Assembly: GCF_018614585.1 (NCBI RefSeq)
Contig: NZ_JAGGOI010000017.1
Span: 62,001 to 126,000 of the forward strand
Reading direction: 5' to 3'
Length of the DNA: 64,000 nt
DNA from: Streptomyces sp. ISL-1
GTDB taxonomy: Bacteria > Actinomycetota > Actinomycetes > Streptomycetales > Streptomycetaceae
Below, piece after piece: positions 35,134 to 44,542 of the stretch (position 1 is the stretch's first letter; the number at the start of each line of letters is the position of its first letter). The notes under the pieces are model-generated. The model had not been told where the DNA came from and did no database searches. It saw nothing but the letters and a program-made list of their open reading frames with translations. A program made the position numbers and the translations under genes.

Positions 35134-35172
35134 GCCGAAGGGCCCGCGGGCAATCCCCGCGGGCCCTTCGGC
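35134..35172. terminator. Bidirectional terminator between DUF4287 gene and Bax-inhibitor-like gene
   Basis: Perfect 17-bp arms GCCGAAGGGCCCGCGGG and CCCGCGGGCCCTTCGGC with a CAATC loop between two converging genes. Confidence 0.88.
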
Positions 35173-35199
35173 ACGGTCTGGGCGACCGGTCCTGGACGG

Positions 35200-36090
35200 T
35201 CAGTCGTTGCCATTGAGGATCGACAGCAGCCGCAGCATCTCCAGGTAGATCCACACCAGGGTCAGGGTGAGGCCGAAGGCCGCCAGCCAGGACTCCTCGC
35301 GCGGAGCGCCGTACGCGATCCCGTCCTCGACCTGCTTGAAGTCCAGGGCCAGGAAGCAGGCGCCGAGGAGGACGCCGATGACACCGAAGAGGATGCCGAG
35401 GCCGCCGCTGCGGAAGCCGAGGCCGTCACCGCCGCCGATGACGGCGAACAGCAGGTTGACCACCATGAGCAGGATGAAGCCCATGGCCGCGGCCATCACA
35501 AAGCCGTAGAAGCGGCGGTTGACCCGGATGAGCCGGGTCTTGTACGCGATGAGCACACCGGCGAAGACGCACATGGTGCCGAGCACCGCCTGCATCACTG
35601 TGCCGGGGCTGATGTAGGTGCTGACCGCGCTGGAGATCACCCCGAGGAAGACGCCCTCGAAGGCGGCGTACGCCAGGATCAGCGCCGGCACCGGCTTGCG
35701 CTTGAACGCCTGAATGAGCGAAAGGACAATGGCCACCAGGGCCGCGCCGATCGCGATGCCGTACGACTTGCCGATGTTGGCCTCGTCGACGGGCAGCAGG
35801 ACCCAGGAGAGCACGGCGGTGACGACGACCGTGCCGAGCGTCATGGCGGTGCGCGCCACGACGTCGTCGATGGTCATCACATTGGGACGGGCGGGGGCCT
35901 GCGGGCCCGCGCCGAGCTGTGTGTCCGCGGGTGCGTACGGGTTGGTGGCGTACGGGTTGCCTGCACCCTGGGTGTAGGGGTCGTTACCTACGACGGGGCC
36001 CCCGGCCTGCGGCTGCTGCGCGTTGAACCCCGCGTAGCCGTTGTCGCGGCTGAACCCCCGTCGCGAGAAGACCGGGTTACTGCTCCTCAT
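35200..36090 (-). CDS. Bax inhibitor-1 / YccA family membrane protein
   Basis: 296 aa from ATG 36090. About 75 hydrophilic Gly/Pro/Gln residues at the start, then seven hydrophobic segments beginning MTIDDVVARTAMTLGTVVV. Conserved parts include YAAFEGVFLGVISSAV, FAGVLIAYKTRLIRV and FLALDFKQVEDGIAYGAPRE followed by LTLTLVWIYLEMLRLLSIL. The Asp of ALDFKQVEDG matches the family's pH-sensing di-aspartyl region. Bacterial members are calcium-leak or proteostasis-related inner-membrane proteins. Confidence 0.85.
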   Translation of the reverse strand: MRSSNPVFSRRGFSRDNGYAGFNAQQPQAGGPVVGNDPYTQGAGNPYATNPYAPADTQLGAGPQAPARPNVMTIDDVVARTAMTLGTVVVTAVLSWVLLPVDEANIGKSYGIAIGAALVAIVLSLIQAFKRKPVPALILAYAAFEGVFLGVISSAVSTYISPGTVMQAVLGTMCVFAGVLIAYKTRLIRVNRRFYGFVMAAAMGFILLMVVNLLFAVIGGGDGLGFRSGGLGILFGVIGVLLGACFLALDFKQVEDGIAYGAPREESWLAAFGLTLTLVWIYLEMLRLLSILNGND

Positions 36091-36240
36091 CTCACTCCTC
36101 CTTGGCCACCCTGCGCGGCCTTGAGGTCAAGAGTAATGCGGGAGCAAAAGAAGGACCCTAGTGCTCGGGGAGGATCTTTCCAGGATCGTGACCACAGCGC
36201 CGCCCGCCAGGGCGGCCACCGCCAGGCGTGGAGCGCGTTG

Positions 36241-36326
36241 TGGTGCCCGGAACCGGACTCGAACCGGTACGCCCCCGAGGGGCAGCGAGGTTTAAGCTCG
36301 CCGTGTCTGCATTCCACCATCCGGGC
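36241..36326 (-). tRNA. bldA: tRNA-Leu (UAA anticodon), bldA
   Basis: 86 nt including encoded CCA. Acceptor arms GCCCGGA and TCCGGGC pair fully with discriminator A. Anticodon stem GCGAG/CTCGC holds the loop CTTAAAC with anticodon TAA. A class II variable arm (TGCCCCTCGGGGGCGTA) and the T-arm ACCGGTTCGAGTCCGGT follow. In Streptomyces this is the only tRNA reading UUA, which controls aerial growth and antibiotic production because TTA codons are confined to few genes. In this window TTA occurs in the genes at 526, 12318 and 61919. Confidence 0.95.
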
Positions 36327-36702
36327 GTGGCGCGAGTCCGCGTTGCCACTGGAGCCTATCCGGGTAGATCGACCGGTCCGCGGGGCCGGTGGCCCGATCT
36401 TGTCTTATTTTATTGACGCCTGAGGGTGCGTCAGCGCAGGTAAGGGGTCATTCGTACATGCCCCGCCCGGCTCCTGACCGCCGCTGTCCGCACGCGGGAT
36501 TGACGGAAAGTCGCCGCCCCCCTCCACCGCCCCGCCCCCTCACCGGATCTCAGGGACGCCGTCATACCAAAGGAGGACGATCGGGCTCTGCGGTCCGACT
36601 GAAGGGGGCCCTTGGAACGGGCACCGGGAGTGACGATTCGCCGCCGGACGGCGGACAGGATGGTCTCGTCCCCGCAAGTCACCGTGACAGGAGAGCCCAC
36701 TC
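36327..36702. other. Intergenic region between bldA and the ABC exporter
   Basis: 376 bp holding the bldA promoter on the left and, on the right, the leader and ribosome site (ACAGGAGAG) of the ABC ATPase gene. Open frames here are short and Pro/Arg-rich; no gene supported. Confidence 0.5.
36353..36358 (-). promoter_or_regulatory. Putative -10 element of bldA
   Basis: TAGGCT on the minus strand, 27 nt before the mature tRNA 5' end. A GC-rich GCGGAC 17 nt further upstream could be a weak -35. Fits a sigma-HrdB type promoter with a short leader. Confidence 0.45.
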
Positions 36703-37473
36703 GTGACCACCACCCCCATCGCTCACCGCGCCACCGCAGTGGCCGCCCGCGCCACGGACCTGTCCAAGGTGTACGGACAGGGCGAGACCCAGGTGGTCGC
36801 GCTCGACCATGTCACCGTGGACTTCCGGCAGGCGGAGTTCACCGCGATCATGGGCCCCTCGGGCTCCGGCAAGTCCACGCTGATGCACTGCGTGGCCGGC
36901 CTGGACAGCTTCAGCTCCGGGTCCGTACGGATCGGTGAGACCGAGCTCGGCTCCCTCAAGGACAAGCAGTTGACCCAGCTGCGCCGGGACAAGATCGGCT
37001 TCATCTTCCAGGCGTTCAATCTGCTGCCGACACTGACTGGCCTGGAGAACATCACTCTCCCGATGGACATCGCGGGCCGTAAGCCCGACAAGCAGTGGCT
37101 GAAGCAGGTCATCGAGATGGTGGGCCTGCAGGACCGGCTCAGCCACCGCCCCACCCAGCTCTCCGGCGGCCAGCAGCAGCGCGTCGCCGTCGCCCGCGCC
37201 CTCGCCTCCCAGCCGGAGATCATCTTCGGTGACGAGCCGACCGGAAACCTGGACTCGCGCTCGGGCGCGGAAGTCCTGGGCTTCCTGCGCAACTCCGTAC
37301 GTGAGCTCGGTCAGACCGTCGTCATGGTCACGCACGACCCGGTGGCCGCCTCCTACGCCGACCGGGTGATTTTCCTGGCGGACGGCCGGATCGTCGACGA
37401 GATGCTGCACCCCACCGCCGACGGGGTCCTCGACCGGATGAAGGAGTTCGACGCCAAGGGCCGGACCAGCTGA
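36703..37473 (+). CDS. ABC transporter ATP-binding protein (MacB/LolD type)
   Basis: 256 aa from GTG 36703 with AGGAGAG upstream. Walker A GPSGSGKSTLMHCVAG, Q-loop region GFIFQAFNLLPTLTGLENI, signature LSGGQQQRVAVARAL, Walker B IIFGDEPTGNLDSRSG and H-loop VMVTHDPVAASYAD. This is the ATPase of the MacB-like export class, which pairs with FtsX-type permeases, and such a permease starts 52 bp downstream. Substrate unknown: lipid, peptide or drug export. Confidence 0.93.
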   Translation: MTTTPIAHRATAVAARATDLSKVYGQGETQVVALDHVTVDFRQAEFTAIMGPSGSGKSTLMHCVAGLDSFSSGSVRIGETELGSLKDKQLTQLRRDKIGFIFQAFNLLPTLTGLENITLPMDIAGRKPDKQWLKQVIEMVGLQDRLSHRPTQLSGGQQQRVAVARALASQPEIIFGDEPTGNLDSRSGAEVLGFLRNSVRELGQTVVMVTHDPVAASYADRVIFLADGRIVDEMLHPTADGVLDRMKEFDAKGRTS

Positions 37474-37525
37474 ACGACCGCTGTTCCTCAACCCCTCCGG
37501 CTCTCACCCCAGGACTGACACAGAC

Positions 37526-40078
37526 ATGTTCCGTACCGCCCTGCGCAATGTGCTCGCGCACAAGGCCAGACTGTTGATGACCGTGCTCGCCGTGATGCTC
37601 GGCGTGGCCTTCGTCTCCGGCACCCTGGTCTTCACCGACACCCTCGGCAACGCCTACCGCAATCAGTCGGCCAAGAGCTACGACAATGTCGCGGTCGCCG
37701 TCACCACCTACCCCAACCCCCAGAGCGACGGCACGAAGGACGCCGGCATAGACACCCGGACCCTGGACAAGATCCGGGGGCTGGACGGGGTCGCCGGCGC
37801 CACCGGGCGGGTCTCCGGCTTCGCCGGGGTCGCCGACCAGGACGGCAAGCTGATCGGCAACGGCTGGTCCAACACCGGCGCGAACTTCGCCCCCGGCAAG
37901 GACGGCAAGGACGCCGCCTACACCTTCACCGACGGCTCGGGCCCGGTGAAGGACGTCCAGATCGCCCTCGACGAGGACTCCGCGGCCAAGGGCAAGTACC
38001 GGGTCGGGGACACCGTGCGGGTCGCGACCAACGGCCCGGTGAAGGAGTACACCCTCTCCGGTGTCTTCACCACCGAGGACGGCGCGGTCAACGCGGGCGG
38101 CAGTCTGGTCCTCTTCGACACCCCGGTCGCCCAGAAGCTGTATCTGCAGCCCGGCTACTTCAAGGACGTCACCATCGCCGCCGCGGCCGACGCCTCCGAC
38201 CAGAAGATCCTGGACGAGGTCAAGCCGCTGCTGCCCAAGGACGCCGAGGCACAGACCGGCAAGCAACTCGCCGACGACCAGGCCCGGGAGATCGAGCAGG
38301 GCCTGTCCAACCTCAACACGATGCTGCTCGCCTTCGCGGCCATCGCCCTGTTCGTGGGCGTCTTCCTGATCGCCAACACCTTCACCATGCTGGTCGCCCA
38401 GCGCACCAGGGAACTGGCGCTGATGCGCGCCGTCGGCGCCTCCCGCCGCCAGGTCAAGCGCTCGGTGATGCTCGAGGCGCTGGTGGTCGGCGCGCTCGCC
38501 TCCGTGATCGGCTTCGTCCTCGGTATCGGTCTTGCGACCGGGCTGCGCTCGGCGATGGGCTCCTTCGGTGCGAAGGTGCCCGCCGGTCCGCTGATCGTCT
38601 CGCCCACCGCGATCGCCTCCGCGCTCGCCGTCGGTGTACTGGTCACCGTGCTCGCCGCGTGGCTGCCCGCCCGCCGGGCCGCGAAGATCCCGCCGGTGGC
38701 GGCGATGGGCAGCGCCCATCTGCCCGCGACCACCAAGTCCCTGGTCGTACGCAACACCCTCGGCAGTGTCATCACGCTGGCCGGTGCGGCGGCGATCCTC
38801 GCCGGTGCGGCGATGGGCAAGGACACGGGCCGGATGGTGATCGGCGGCGGCGCGTTCCTGACGCTGATCGGCATCATCGTGCTGATCCCGCTGCTGTCCC
38901 GTCCGGTCATCGCGCTGGCGCGACCCCTGCTGAACCGGTTGTTCGGGGTCTCCGGCAAGCTGGCCGGGCAGAACGCGGTCCGCAATCCGCGCCGTACCGG
39001 AGCCACCGCTTCGGCGCTGGCGATCGGCCTCACGCTGGTCACCGGCCTCACGGTCATCGGTGTCACGCTGGGCCAGGCCATCGACAAGATGACCACGGAC
39101 AACATCCGCGCCGACTACATGGTCACCATGGCCGGCGGCGGCGCCCTCGACAAGTCGGCGCTCACCGCGCTGGAGAAGGCGAAGGGGGTCAGCGCGGTCT
39201 CCCCGCAGCAGGCCACCTCGCTCGAGATCAAGAACGAGTTCCACTCCGCCTCCGCGGTCACCCCCGGGGACGTGGAGGAGGTCTTCGACCTGAAGACGGT
39301 CTCCGGCTCCATGGCCACGCTCGGCAAGGGCCAGATCGCCGTCGCCGAGAAGACCGCCAAGTCGAACGGCTGGAAGGCCGGCGACACGGTGGGGGTGAAG
39401 TTCGGCGACGACAGCGAGGGCGGCAAGGCGGAGACGAAGACCCTGACGATCGGCGCGGTCTACAAGGAGAACGAGTTCCTCTCGCCGGTCCTGGTGCCGA
39501 CGTCGCTGGTCGCTCCCTTCGAGCCGAAGCCGTACATCCCCGAGGTCTGGGTGAAGATGGAAGGCGGCGCGAGCACGGCGAACGAGCAGGCGCTGGTGAA
39601 CGCGCTGGGTGACAACCCGGCGATGAGCATCATGGACCGGCAGGACATCCGGAACATGTTCGGCGGCATGATCAACACCATGCTGAACATCATGTACGGA
39701 CTGCTGGCGATGGCCCTGCTCATCGCGGTGCTCGGTGTCATCAACACCCTCGCGATGTCCGTCTTCGAACGTCAGCAGGAGATCGGCATGCTGCGGGCGA
39801 TCGGCCTGGACCGCCGGAAGGTCAAGCGCATGATCCGCCTGGAGGCGGTGGTGATCTCGCTCTTCGGCGCGGTGATCGGCATCGGACTCGGCTCCTTCCT
39901 GGCCTGGGCGGTCGGCGAGACGATCAAGTCCGACATCCCCGGGTACGCGCTGGTCGTGCCGTGGGACCGGATCGGGATCTTCCTGCTGCTCGCCGGGGTG
40001 GTCGGGGTGCTGGCCTCGCTGTGGCCGGCGCGCAGTGCCGCCAGGCTGAACATGCTGACGGCGATCAAGACCGAGTAA
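37526..40078 (+). CDS. ABC transporter permease with two FtsX domains
   Basis: 850 aa from ATG 37526. N-terminal helix (LLMTVLAVMLGVAFVSGTLVF), a large extracytoplasmic domain (about 40-255), three helices forming the first FtsX domain (NTMLLAFAAIALFVGVFLIA onward), and a helix pair in the middle. A second extracytoplasmic domain and the C-terminal FtsX domain (NIMYGLLAMALLIAVLGVIN, FERQQEIGMLRAIGLDRRKV) follow. Duplicated-FtsX permeases of this length work with the upstream ATPase in actinobacteria as mechanotransmitting exporters. Pair likely co-transcribed. Confidence 0.92.
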   Translation: MFRTALRNVLAHKARLLMTVLAVMLGVAFVSGTLVFTDTLGNAYRNQSAKSYDNVAVAVTTYPNPQSDGTKDAGIDTRTLDKIRGLDGVAGATGRVSGFAGVADQDGKLIGNGWSNTGANFAPGKDGKDAAYTFTDGSGPVKDVQIALDEDSAAKGKYRVGDTVRVATNGPVKEYTLSGVFTTEDGAVNAGGSLVLFDTPVAQKLYLQPGYFKDVTIAAAADASDQKILDEVKPLLPKDAEAQTGKQLADDQAREIEQGLSNLNTMLLAFAAIALFVGVFLIANTFTMLVAQRTRELALMRAVGASRRQVKRSVMLEALVVGALASVIGFVLGIGLATGLRSAMGSFGAKVPAGPLIVSPTAIASALAVGVLVTVLAAWLPARRAAKIPPVAAMGSAHLPATTKSLVVRNTLGSVITLAGAAAILAGAAMGKDTGRMVIGGGAFLTLIGIIVLIPLLSRPVIALARPLLNRLFGVSGKLAGQNAVRNPRRTGATASALAIGLTLVTGLTVIGVTLGQAIDKMTTDNIRADYMVTMAGGGALDKSALTALEKAKGVSAVSPQQATSLEIKNEFHSASAVTPGDVEEVFDLKTVSGSMATLGKGQIAVAEKTAKSNGWKAGDTVGVKFGDDSEGGKAETKTLTIGAVYKENEFLSPVLVPTSLVAPFEPKPYIPEVWVKMEGGASTANEQALVNALGDNPAMSIMDRQDIRNMFGGMINTMLNIMYGLLAMALLIAVLGVINTLAMSVFERQQEIGMLRAIGLDRRKVKRMIRLEAVVISLFGAVIGIGLGSFLAWAVGETIKSDIPGYALVVPWDRIGIFLLLAGVVGVLASLWPARSAARLNMLTAIKTE

Positions 40079-40094
40079 CTCCGGTACGCCACAA

Positions 40095-40126
40095 GGGCCC
40101 CGCGACCTGGGCAGGTCGCGGGGCCC
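40095..40126. terminator. Bidirectional terminator
   Basis: Arms GGGCCCCGCGACCTG and CAGGTCGCGGGGCCC with an almost absent loop, between the converging permease and phospholipase-like genes. Confidence 0.88.
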
Positions 40127-40174
40127 CTGTGCTTGCGCCCGGGTCCCGTGCGCCCGGATCGCCGCCCGACGCCG

Positions 40175-41422
40175 TCAGGTGCCGGCGCAGTAGCTCATCA
40201 GCTGGTCGTGGTCGGCCTTGAACTGGTTGTAGAGCGCCACGTTGTCGATCTTGAGCAGCGTCTCGTCGTTGGAGCGGAGCGCCTGATACGAGTAGTTGTG
40301 GCTGCCCGTCCAGACCAGCTTCTTGCCGGCCACCCCGTCGTATGTGCCGCTGACCATCAGGTACTTGGAGTGCAGACCGATCTTGGCGCCCGACGGCGAA
40401 TTCTCCCAGCACTCCACGCGCTTGGTGAGCTTGCCGGAGATGATGCCCTCCACGGTCTTGCCCAGCGAGCCCGGCGTATCCGCCGTTCCCGGGTTCCCGT
40501 CGTGGGCAAGGGTCACGGAGCAGCCGGCGTTCACGAGAGAGACGAGCTCGGTGGCGACCTCCTTGCGGTAGAAGAGGTTGGCCGCCATCCGTACTTCGGT
40601 GCCGCCGGCGCAGCTGACCTTGTCGAGGATCAGCTTGACGGTGTCGGTGGCGGCGTCGCCGTCGAACTGGGTGCCAGCGGTTTCCTTGCGCGGGAAGAAG
40701 TACGTCTTGTACGGGCCGCTCGACGGGGTCTGGTAGTAGTGGCTCAGACCGCTCGATGTGCCGTACTTGAGCAGGTCGGCGAAGTAGGCCTGGTAAATGC
40801 CGTAGAGCCCGGAGTCGACGATCGTCACCGCGTTGTTGAAGAGCTCGGTGCGCTGGAGGCCGGTCATATTGGCCGAGGCCTGTACGACCACATTGTCCGC
40901 GCCTCCCACCCGGGAGAACAGGAAGATCTTGTTGTGGTTGATCGCGCCGTCGTCGCCGGGCAGCGTCCGGCTGCCGATGCAGCCGCGTCCGGCGGGACAG
41001 GCGTAGACCCACGAGGTGTTGGCACGGTCGGTGCCCAGTCCGCCGGTGAGCGTGGCGTACTCGTTCCCGACCGTTGTCAGGGTGGTGTGGTCGAGGATCA
41101 CCCGGACCGAGACGCCGCGCTGGTTGGCGGTGACCAGCGCTTCACTGACGACATCGTCGGTGAAGTTGTACATCGACACCGTGATCGAGGTGCCCGACTG
41201 GGCGTCATTGATCAGGTTCACGATGTGGTCGCGGACCTTGTCCTGTTCGGCGGTGGTACCTGCCGGGTTGTTGAAGGTGGCGGTCGTGGTGACGGCGAGC
41301 GCGTCGGTTCCCGCGGAGGCGGTGGCCGTGGAGAGCGTGGCTGCGGACAGGAGCGCGGCGGTGAGGCTCAGCAGCCATCTCGTGTGGCGGCGCAAGTGGC
41401 TCTTCCTTTCATTGTTACGCAT
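40175..41422 (-). CDS. Secreted phospholipase-D-like protein
   Basis: 415 aa from ATG 41422; the frame runs 44 codons further upstream through an untranslated terminator. Signal peptide at residues 1-38 (RRHTRWLLSLTAALLSAATLSTATASA). Two PLD-superfamily half-sites: INHNKIFLFS with later QASANM, and LHSKYLMVSG with later WTGSHNYS. The conserved Asp of HxKx4D is Ser in both halves, as in some secreted bacterial PLD-like proteins. May hydrolyse phosphodiesters or be exported for other purposes; the activity is uncertain. Confidence 0.82.
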   Translation of the reverse strand: MRNNERKSHLRRHTRWLLSLTAALLSAATLSTATASAGTDALAVTTTATFNNPAGTTAEQDKVRDHIVNLINDAQSGTSITVSMYNFTDDVVSEALVTANQRGVSVRVILDHTTLTTVGNEYATLTGGLGTDRANTSWVYACPAGRGCIGSRTLPGDDGAINHNKIFLFSRVGGADNVVVQASANMTGLQRTELFNNAVTIVDSGLYGIYQAYFADLLKYGTSSGLSHYYQTPSSGPYKTYFFPRKETAGTQFDGDAATDTVKLILDKVSCAGGTEVRMAANLFYRKEVATELVSLVNAGCSVTLAHDGNPGTADTPGSLGKTVEGIISGKLTKRVECWENSPSGAKIGLHSKYLMVSGTYDGVAGKKLVWTGSHNYSYQALRSNDETLLKIDNVALYNQFKADHDQLMSYCAGT

Positions 41423-41470
41423 ACATGACAAACCAGACACCGGAGGATGCGCCCGTGCGCACACAAAAGG

Positions 41471-41511
41471 AGGCGGGGGCGCGGGGCCTTTCGGCCTCAG
41501 CGCCCCCGCCT
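41471..41511 (-). terminator. Terminator after the cyclopropane synthase gene
   Basis: Perfect 12-bp arms AGGCGGGGGCGC and GCGCCCCCGCCT around a 17-nt loop, 71 bp past the stop of the minus-strand gene at 41582. Confidence 0.75.
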
Positions 41512-41581
41512 CGATCTCCGAGCCTGAAGGGTGGAACGTATCAATCTCGCCCAAGTGAAGGACGGTTGCCCCCCAGTCGGC

Positions 41582-42880
41582 TCACCCGGTCCTGTTCCAT
41601 TCGCGCGTACGCAGCGGCAGCCGGGAGTTCCCGCTCTCCGGCGTCTTCACCGCCAGGATCTGGTTGACGCCGATCCTGTTGCGCTCGAAGGAGACCGCTG
41701 ACGCGGCCATGTAGAGCCGCCAGACGCGGGCCCTGCCCGGCGAGCTGTGCCGCACGGCCTGGGGCCAGTTCGCCTCCAGGTTGGCGACCCAGCGGCGCAG
41801 GGTGAGGGCGTAGTGCTCGCGGATCGACTCGACGTCGCGGATCTCGAAACCGGCTTCCTCGAGAGTGCTGACGGTACGGCCGAGGGGAGCGAGCTCCCCG
41901 TCGGGGAAGACATAGCGGTCGATGAACTCATCGACGCGGTAGGCGGATTCGTCTCTCTCGGGGCGGCGGGCGATCTGGTGGTTGAGCAGCCGGCCGCCGG
42001 GCTTGAGAAGGGAGAAGAGCTGGTCGGCGTACTGGCGGTAGCGGACCTCGCCGACATGTTCGGCCATGCCGATGGAGGAGATGGCGTCGTACGGGCCGTC
42101 CCTGACGTCCCGGTAGTCCTGAACGCGGATCTCGATCCGGTCGGTGAGGCCCTCTTCGGCGATGCGCTTACGGGCGTAGGCGGCCTGCTCGCGGGAGAGG
42201 GTGACGCCGACGACCTCCACGCCGTACTCACGGGCGGCGTGGACCGCCATGGAGCCCCAGCCGCAGCCGACGTCGAGGAGCCGGTCGCCCTCCTTGAGGG
42301 CGAGCTTGCGGCAGACGAGGTCGAGCTTGTCGTGCTGCGCGTCCTCAAGGGTGCCGCCGTCCTGCCAGTAGGCGCAGGAGTAGACCATGGAAGGCCCGAG
42401 GACGAGTCCGTAGAAGCCGTTGCCGACGTCGTAGTGGTGGCTGATGGCGTTCTTGTCCCGCCGCCTGGTGTGCAAGGGCCCGGCGCGCCGCCGGACTTCC
42501 TCCGGGGGCGGTGGCGGCGGGGGCAGCGCCCCGCCGATCTTCAGCAGTCCGCGGGCGGCGGCGCGAAGCCGGGGGTCGAGCAGCTTGTTGCCGCTGTCCT
42601 CGTCCGGGTCGTCGCGCTGCCAGAGCAGCCCGGCGAGCAGATCGAGGGCGTGGTACAGATCCCCGTCGACATCGATCTCGCCGGCCACCCAGGCCCGGGC
42701 GAGCCCGAGCTCCCCGGGTCGCCACAGCAGCCGGCGCAGGGCGCGACGGTGCCGGATGACGAGGACGGGAGCTCCCGGAGGCCCGGATTCACTGCCGTCC
42801 CAGGCCCGGATACGGACCGGGAGCGGGGTCCCGAGCAACTCCTCGGCAAGAGTGGTAAGCCGCAGCGCGGCGTCGCCCAT
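41582..42880 (-). CDS. Cyclopropane-fatty-acyl-phospholipid synthase family protein
   Basis: 432 aa from ATG 42880 with GGAGGTGTG upstream. The N-terminal 150 residues are the lipid-binding domain of the family (RALRRLLWRPGELGLARAWV, VAGEIDVDGDLYHALD). The SAM domain shows ISHHYDVGNGFYGLVLG, LDVGCGWGSMAVHAAREYGV, VTLSREQAAYARKR, SIGMAEHVGEVRYRQYADQL and the C-terminal LRRWVANLEANWPQAV. Methylenates or methylates unsaturated fatty acyl chains in membrane phospholipids from SAM. The substrate (cyclopropane or 10-methyl) cannot be told from sequence. Confidence 0.9.
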   Translation of the reverse strand: MGDAALRLTTLAEELLGTPLPVRIRAWDGSESGPPGAPVLVIRHRRALRRLLWRPGELGLARAWVAGEIDVDGDLYHALDLLAGLLWQRDDPDEDSGNKLLDPRLRAAARGLLKIGGALPPPPPPPEEVRRRAGPLHTRRRDKNAISHHYDVGNGFYGLVLGPSMVYSCAYWQDGGTLEDAQHDKLDLVCRKLALKEGDRLLDVGCGWGSMAVHAAREYGVEVVGVTLSREQAAYARKRIAEEGLTDRIEIRVQDYRDVRDGPYDAISSIGMAEHVGEVRYRQYADQLFSLLKPGGRLLNHQIARRPERDESAYRVDEFIDRYVFPDGELAPLGRTVSTLEEAGFEIRDVESIREHYALTLRRWVANLEANWPQAVRHSSPGRARVWRLYMAASAVSFERNRIGVNQILAVKTPESGNSRLPLRTREWNRTG

Positions 42881-43100
42881 GGCGCACACCTCCGTGACGA
42901 TGGATCCCAGAAATGCTCCTGCACCACGCCGCGGTGGGACGGCGGGATGCACTCCTGAGAACAATCCGACCACTGTGCGTGCTTCCCGGCCACGCGCAAT
43001 GCCCAGGCAAAATACATTCTCCCCACATGTACCTGACCCGGCGGCCCATATGACTGACCCGGGGACCGCGCCTCCGGGCCCTCGTTCGGGCCCGGACACA

Positions 43101-43144
43101 GCGAAGGGGCCGCCCGCACCACGGATGGCGGGCGGCCCCTTTCG
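43101..43144 (-). terminator. Terminator after the NADH dehydrogenase gene
   Basis: Hairpin with GGGGCCGCCCGC and GCGGGCGGCCCC arms (extended by GCGAA/TTTCGC with one bulge), 16 bp past the ndh stop. Confidence 0.85.
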
Positions 43145-43159
43145 CGGGGTTGCCTGAAG

Positions 43160-44542
43160 CTATGAGGCCTTCGCCTTCTCCGGGGCAGGCGCCGCCGCCA
43201 CCGTCGGAGCCGGCTTGGCCGCCTCGTAGAACTCCTCGCGCGGCGTCTGCATCGCGCCCAGGGAGACCACCTCGCGCTTGAGGAACATCGCCAGCGTCCA
43301 GTCCGCGAAGACCCGGATCTTACGGTTCCACGTCGGCATGGCCAGGCCGTGGTAGCCACGGTGCATGTACCACGCCAGACGGCCCTTGAGCTTGATCTTC
43401 ACCTTGCCCATGACGATCATCGCGACGCCCTTGTGCAGGCCGAGACCGGCCACCGCACCCTTGTTGGCGTGGCTGTACTCCTTCTGCGGGAAGCCCCGCA
43501 TACCGGAGATGACGTTGTCGCCGAGGACCCGCGCCTGACGCAGCGCGTGCTGGGCGTTCGGCGGGCACCAGGCGTTCTCGACGCCGGCCTTGCGGGCCGC
43601 GATGTCCGGGACCTGTGCGTTGTCGCCCGCCGCCCAGACGTAGTCGGTGCCCTGGACCTGGAGCTTCTCGGTGCAGTCCACATGGCCGCGCGGGCCGAGC
43701 GGCAGGCCGTAGCGCGCCAGTGCCGGGTTCGGCTTCACGCCGGCCGTCCACACGATGGTGTTGGAGTCGACCTCGAGGCCGTTCTTCAGCACCACGTGGC
43801 CGTCCACGCAGGAGTCCATGGAGGTCGACAGGTAGATCTCGATGCCGCGGCCCTCGAGGTGCTCCTTGCCGTACTTGCCCAGCTTCGGGCCGACCTCGGG
43901 AAGGATCTTGTCGGCCGCGTCGACCAGGATGAAGCGCATGTCCTCGCGCTTGACGCTGCTGTAGTACTTGGCCGCGTCGCGCGCCAGGTCCTCCACCTCG
44001 CCGATGGTCTCCGCGCCGGCGAAGCCGCCGCCCACGAAGACGAAGGTCAGCGCCTTGCGGCGGACCTCTTCATTGGTGGTCGAGTCGGCCTTGTCGAGTT
44101 GCTCGAGTACGTGGTTGCGCAGCCCGATGGCCTCCTCGATGCCCTTCATACCGATGCCCTGCTCGGCGAGGCCGGGGATCGGGAAGGTACGGGAGATCGC
44201 GCCGAGGGCGACGACCAGGTAGTCGAAGGGCAGCTCGTACGCCTCGCCGACCAGCGGCGAGATCGTGGCGACCTTGCGGTCCTGATCGATGGTGGTGACC
44301 CGGCCGGTGAGCACCTCAGCCTTGGGCAGCACGCGTCGCAGTGGGACGACGACATGCCGCGGCGAGATGCTGCCGGCGGCAGCTTCGGGGAGGAAGGGCT
44401 GGTACGTCATGTACGAGCGCGGGTCGACGACCGTGACGGTCGCCTCGCCGTAGCGCATCTTCTTCAGAATGCGACGAGCTGCGTACAGGCCTACGTACCC
44501 ACCGCCTACAACGAGGATCCTGGGACGCTCCGTGGTGCTCAT
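43160..44542 (-). CDS. ndh: Type II NADH dehydrogenase (NAD(P)/FAD-dependent oxidoreductase)
   Basis: 460 aa from ATG 44542. N-terminal FAD motif ILVVGGGYVGLYAARRILKK, then SYMTYQPFLPEAAAGSISP (ubiquinone/menaquinone-side loop), YDYLVVALGAIS region, NAD motif FVFVGGGFAGAETIGEVED and the late FAD motif TDYVWAAGDNAQVP. A C-terminal amphipathic region follows (KIRVFADWTLAMFLKREVVS). Non-proton-pumping NDH-2 passing electrons from NADH to menaquinone at the cytoplasmic membrane. Single gene with its own terminator. Confidence 0.9.
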   Translation of the reverse strand: MSTTERPRILVVGGGYVGLYAARRILKKMRYGEATVTVVDPRSYMTYQPFLPEAAAGSISPRHVVVPLRRVLPKAEVLTGRVTTIDQDRKVATISPLVGEAYELPFDYLVVALGAISRTFPIPGLAEQGIGMKGIEEAIGLRNHVLEQLDKADSTTNEEVRRKALTFVFVGGGFAGAETIGEVEDLARDAAKYYSSVKREDMRFILVDAADKILPEVGPKLGKYGKEHLEGRGIEIYLSTSMDSCVDGHVVLKNGLEVDSNTIVWTAGVKPNPALARYGLPLGPRGHVDCTEKLQVQGTDYVWAAGDNAQVPDIAARKAGVENAWCPPNAQHALRQARVLGDNVISGMRGFPQKEYSHANKGAVAGLGLHKGVAMIVMGKVKIKLKGRLAWYMHRGYHGLAMPTWNRKIRVFADWTLAMFLKREVVSLGAMQTPREEFYEAAKPAPTVAAAPAPEKAKAS

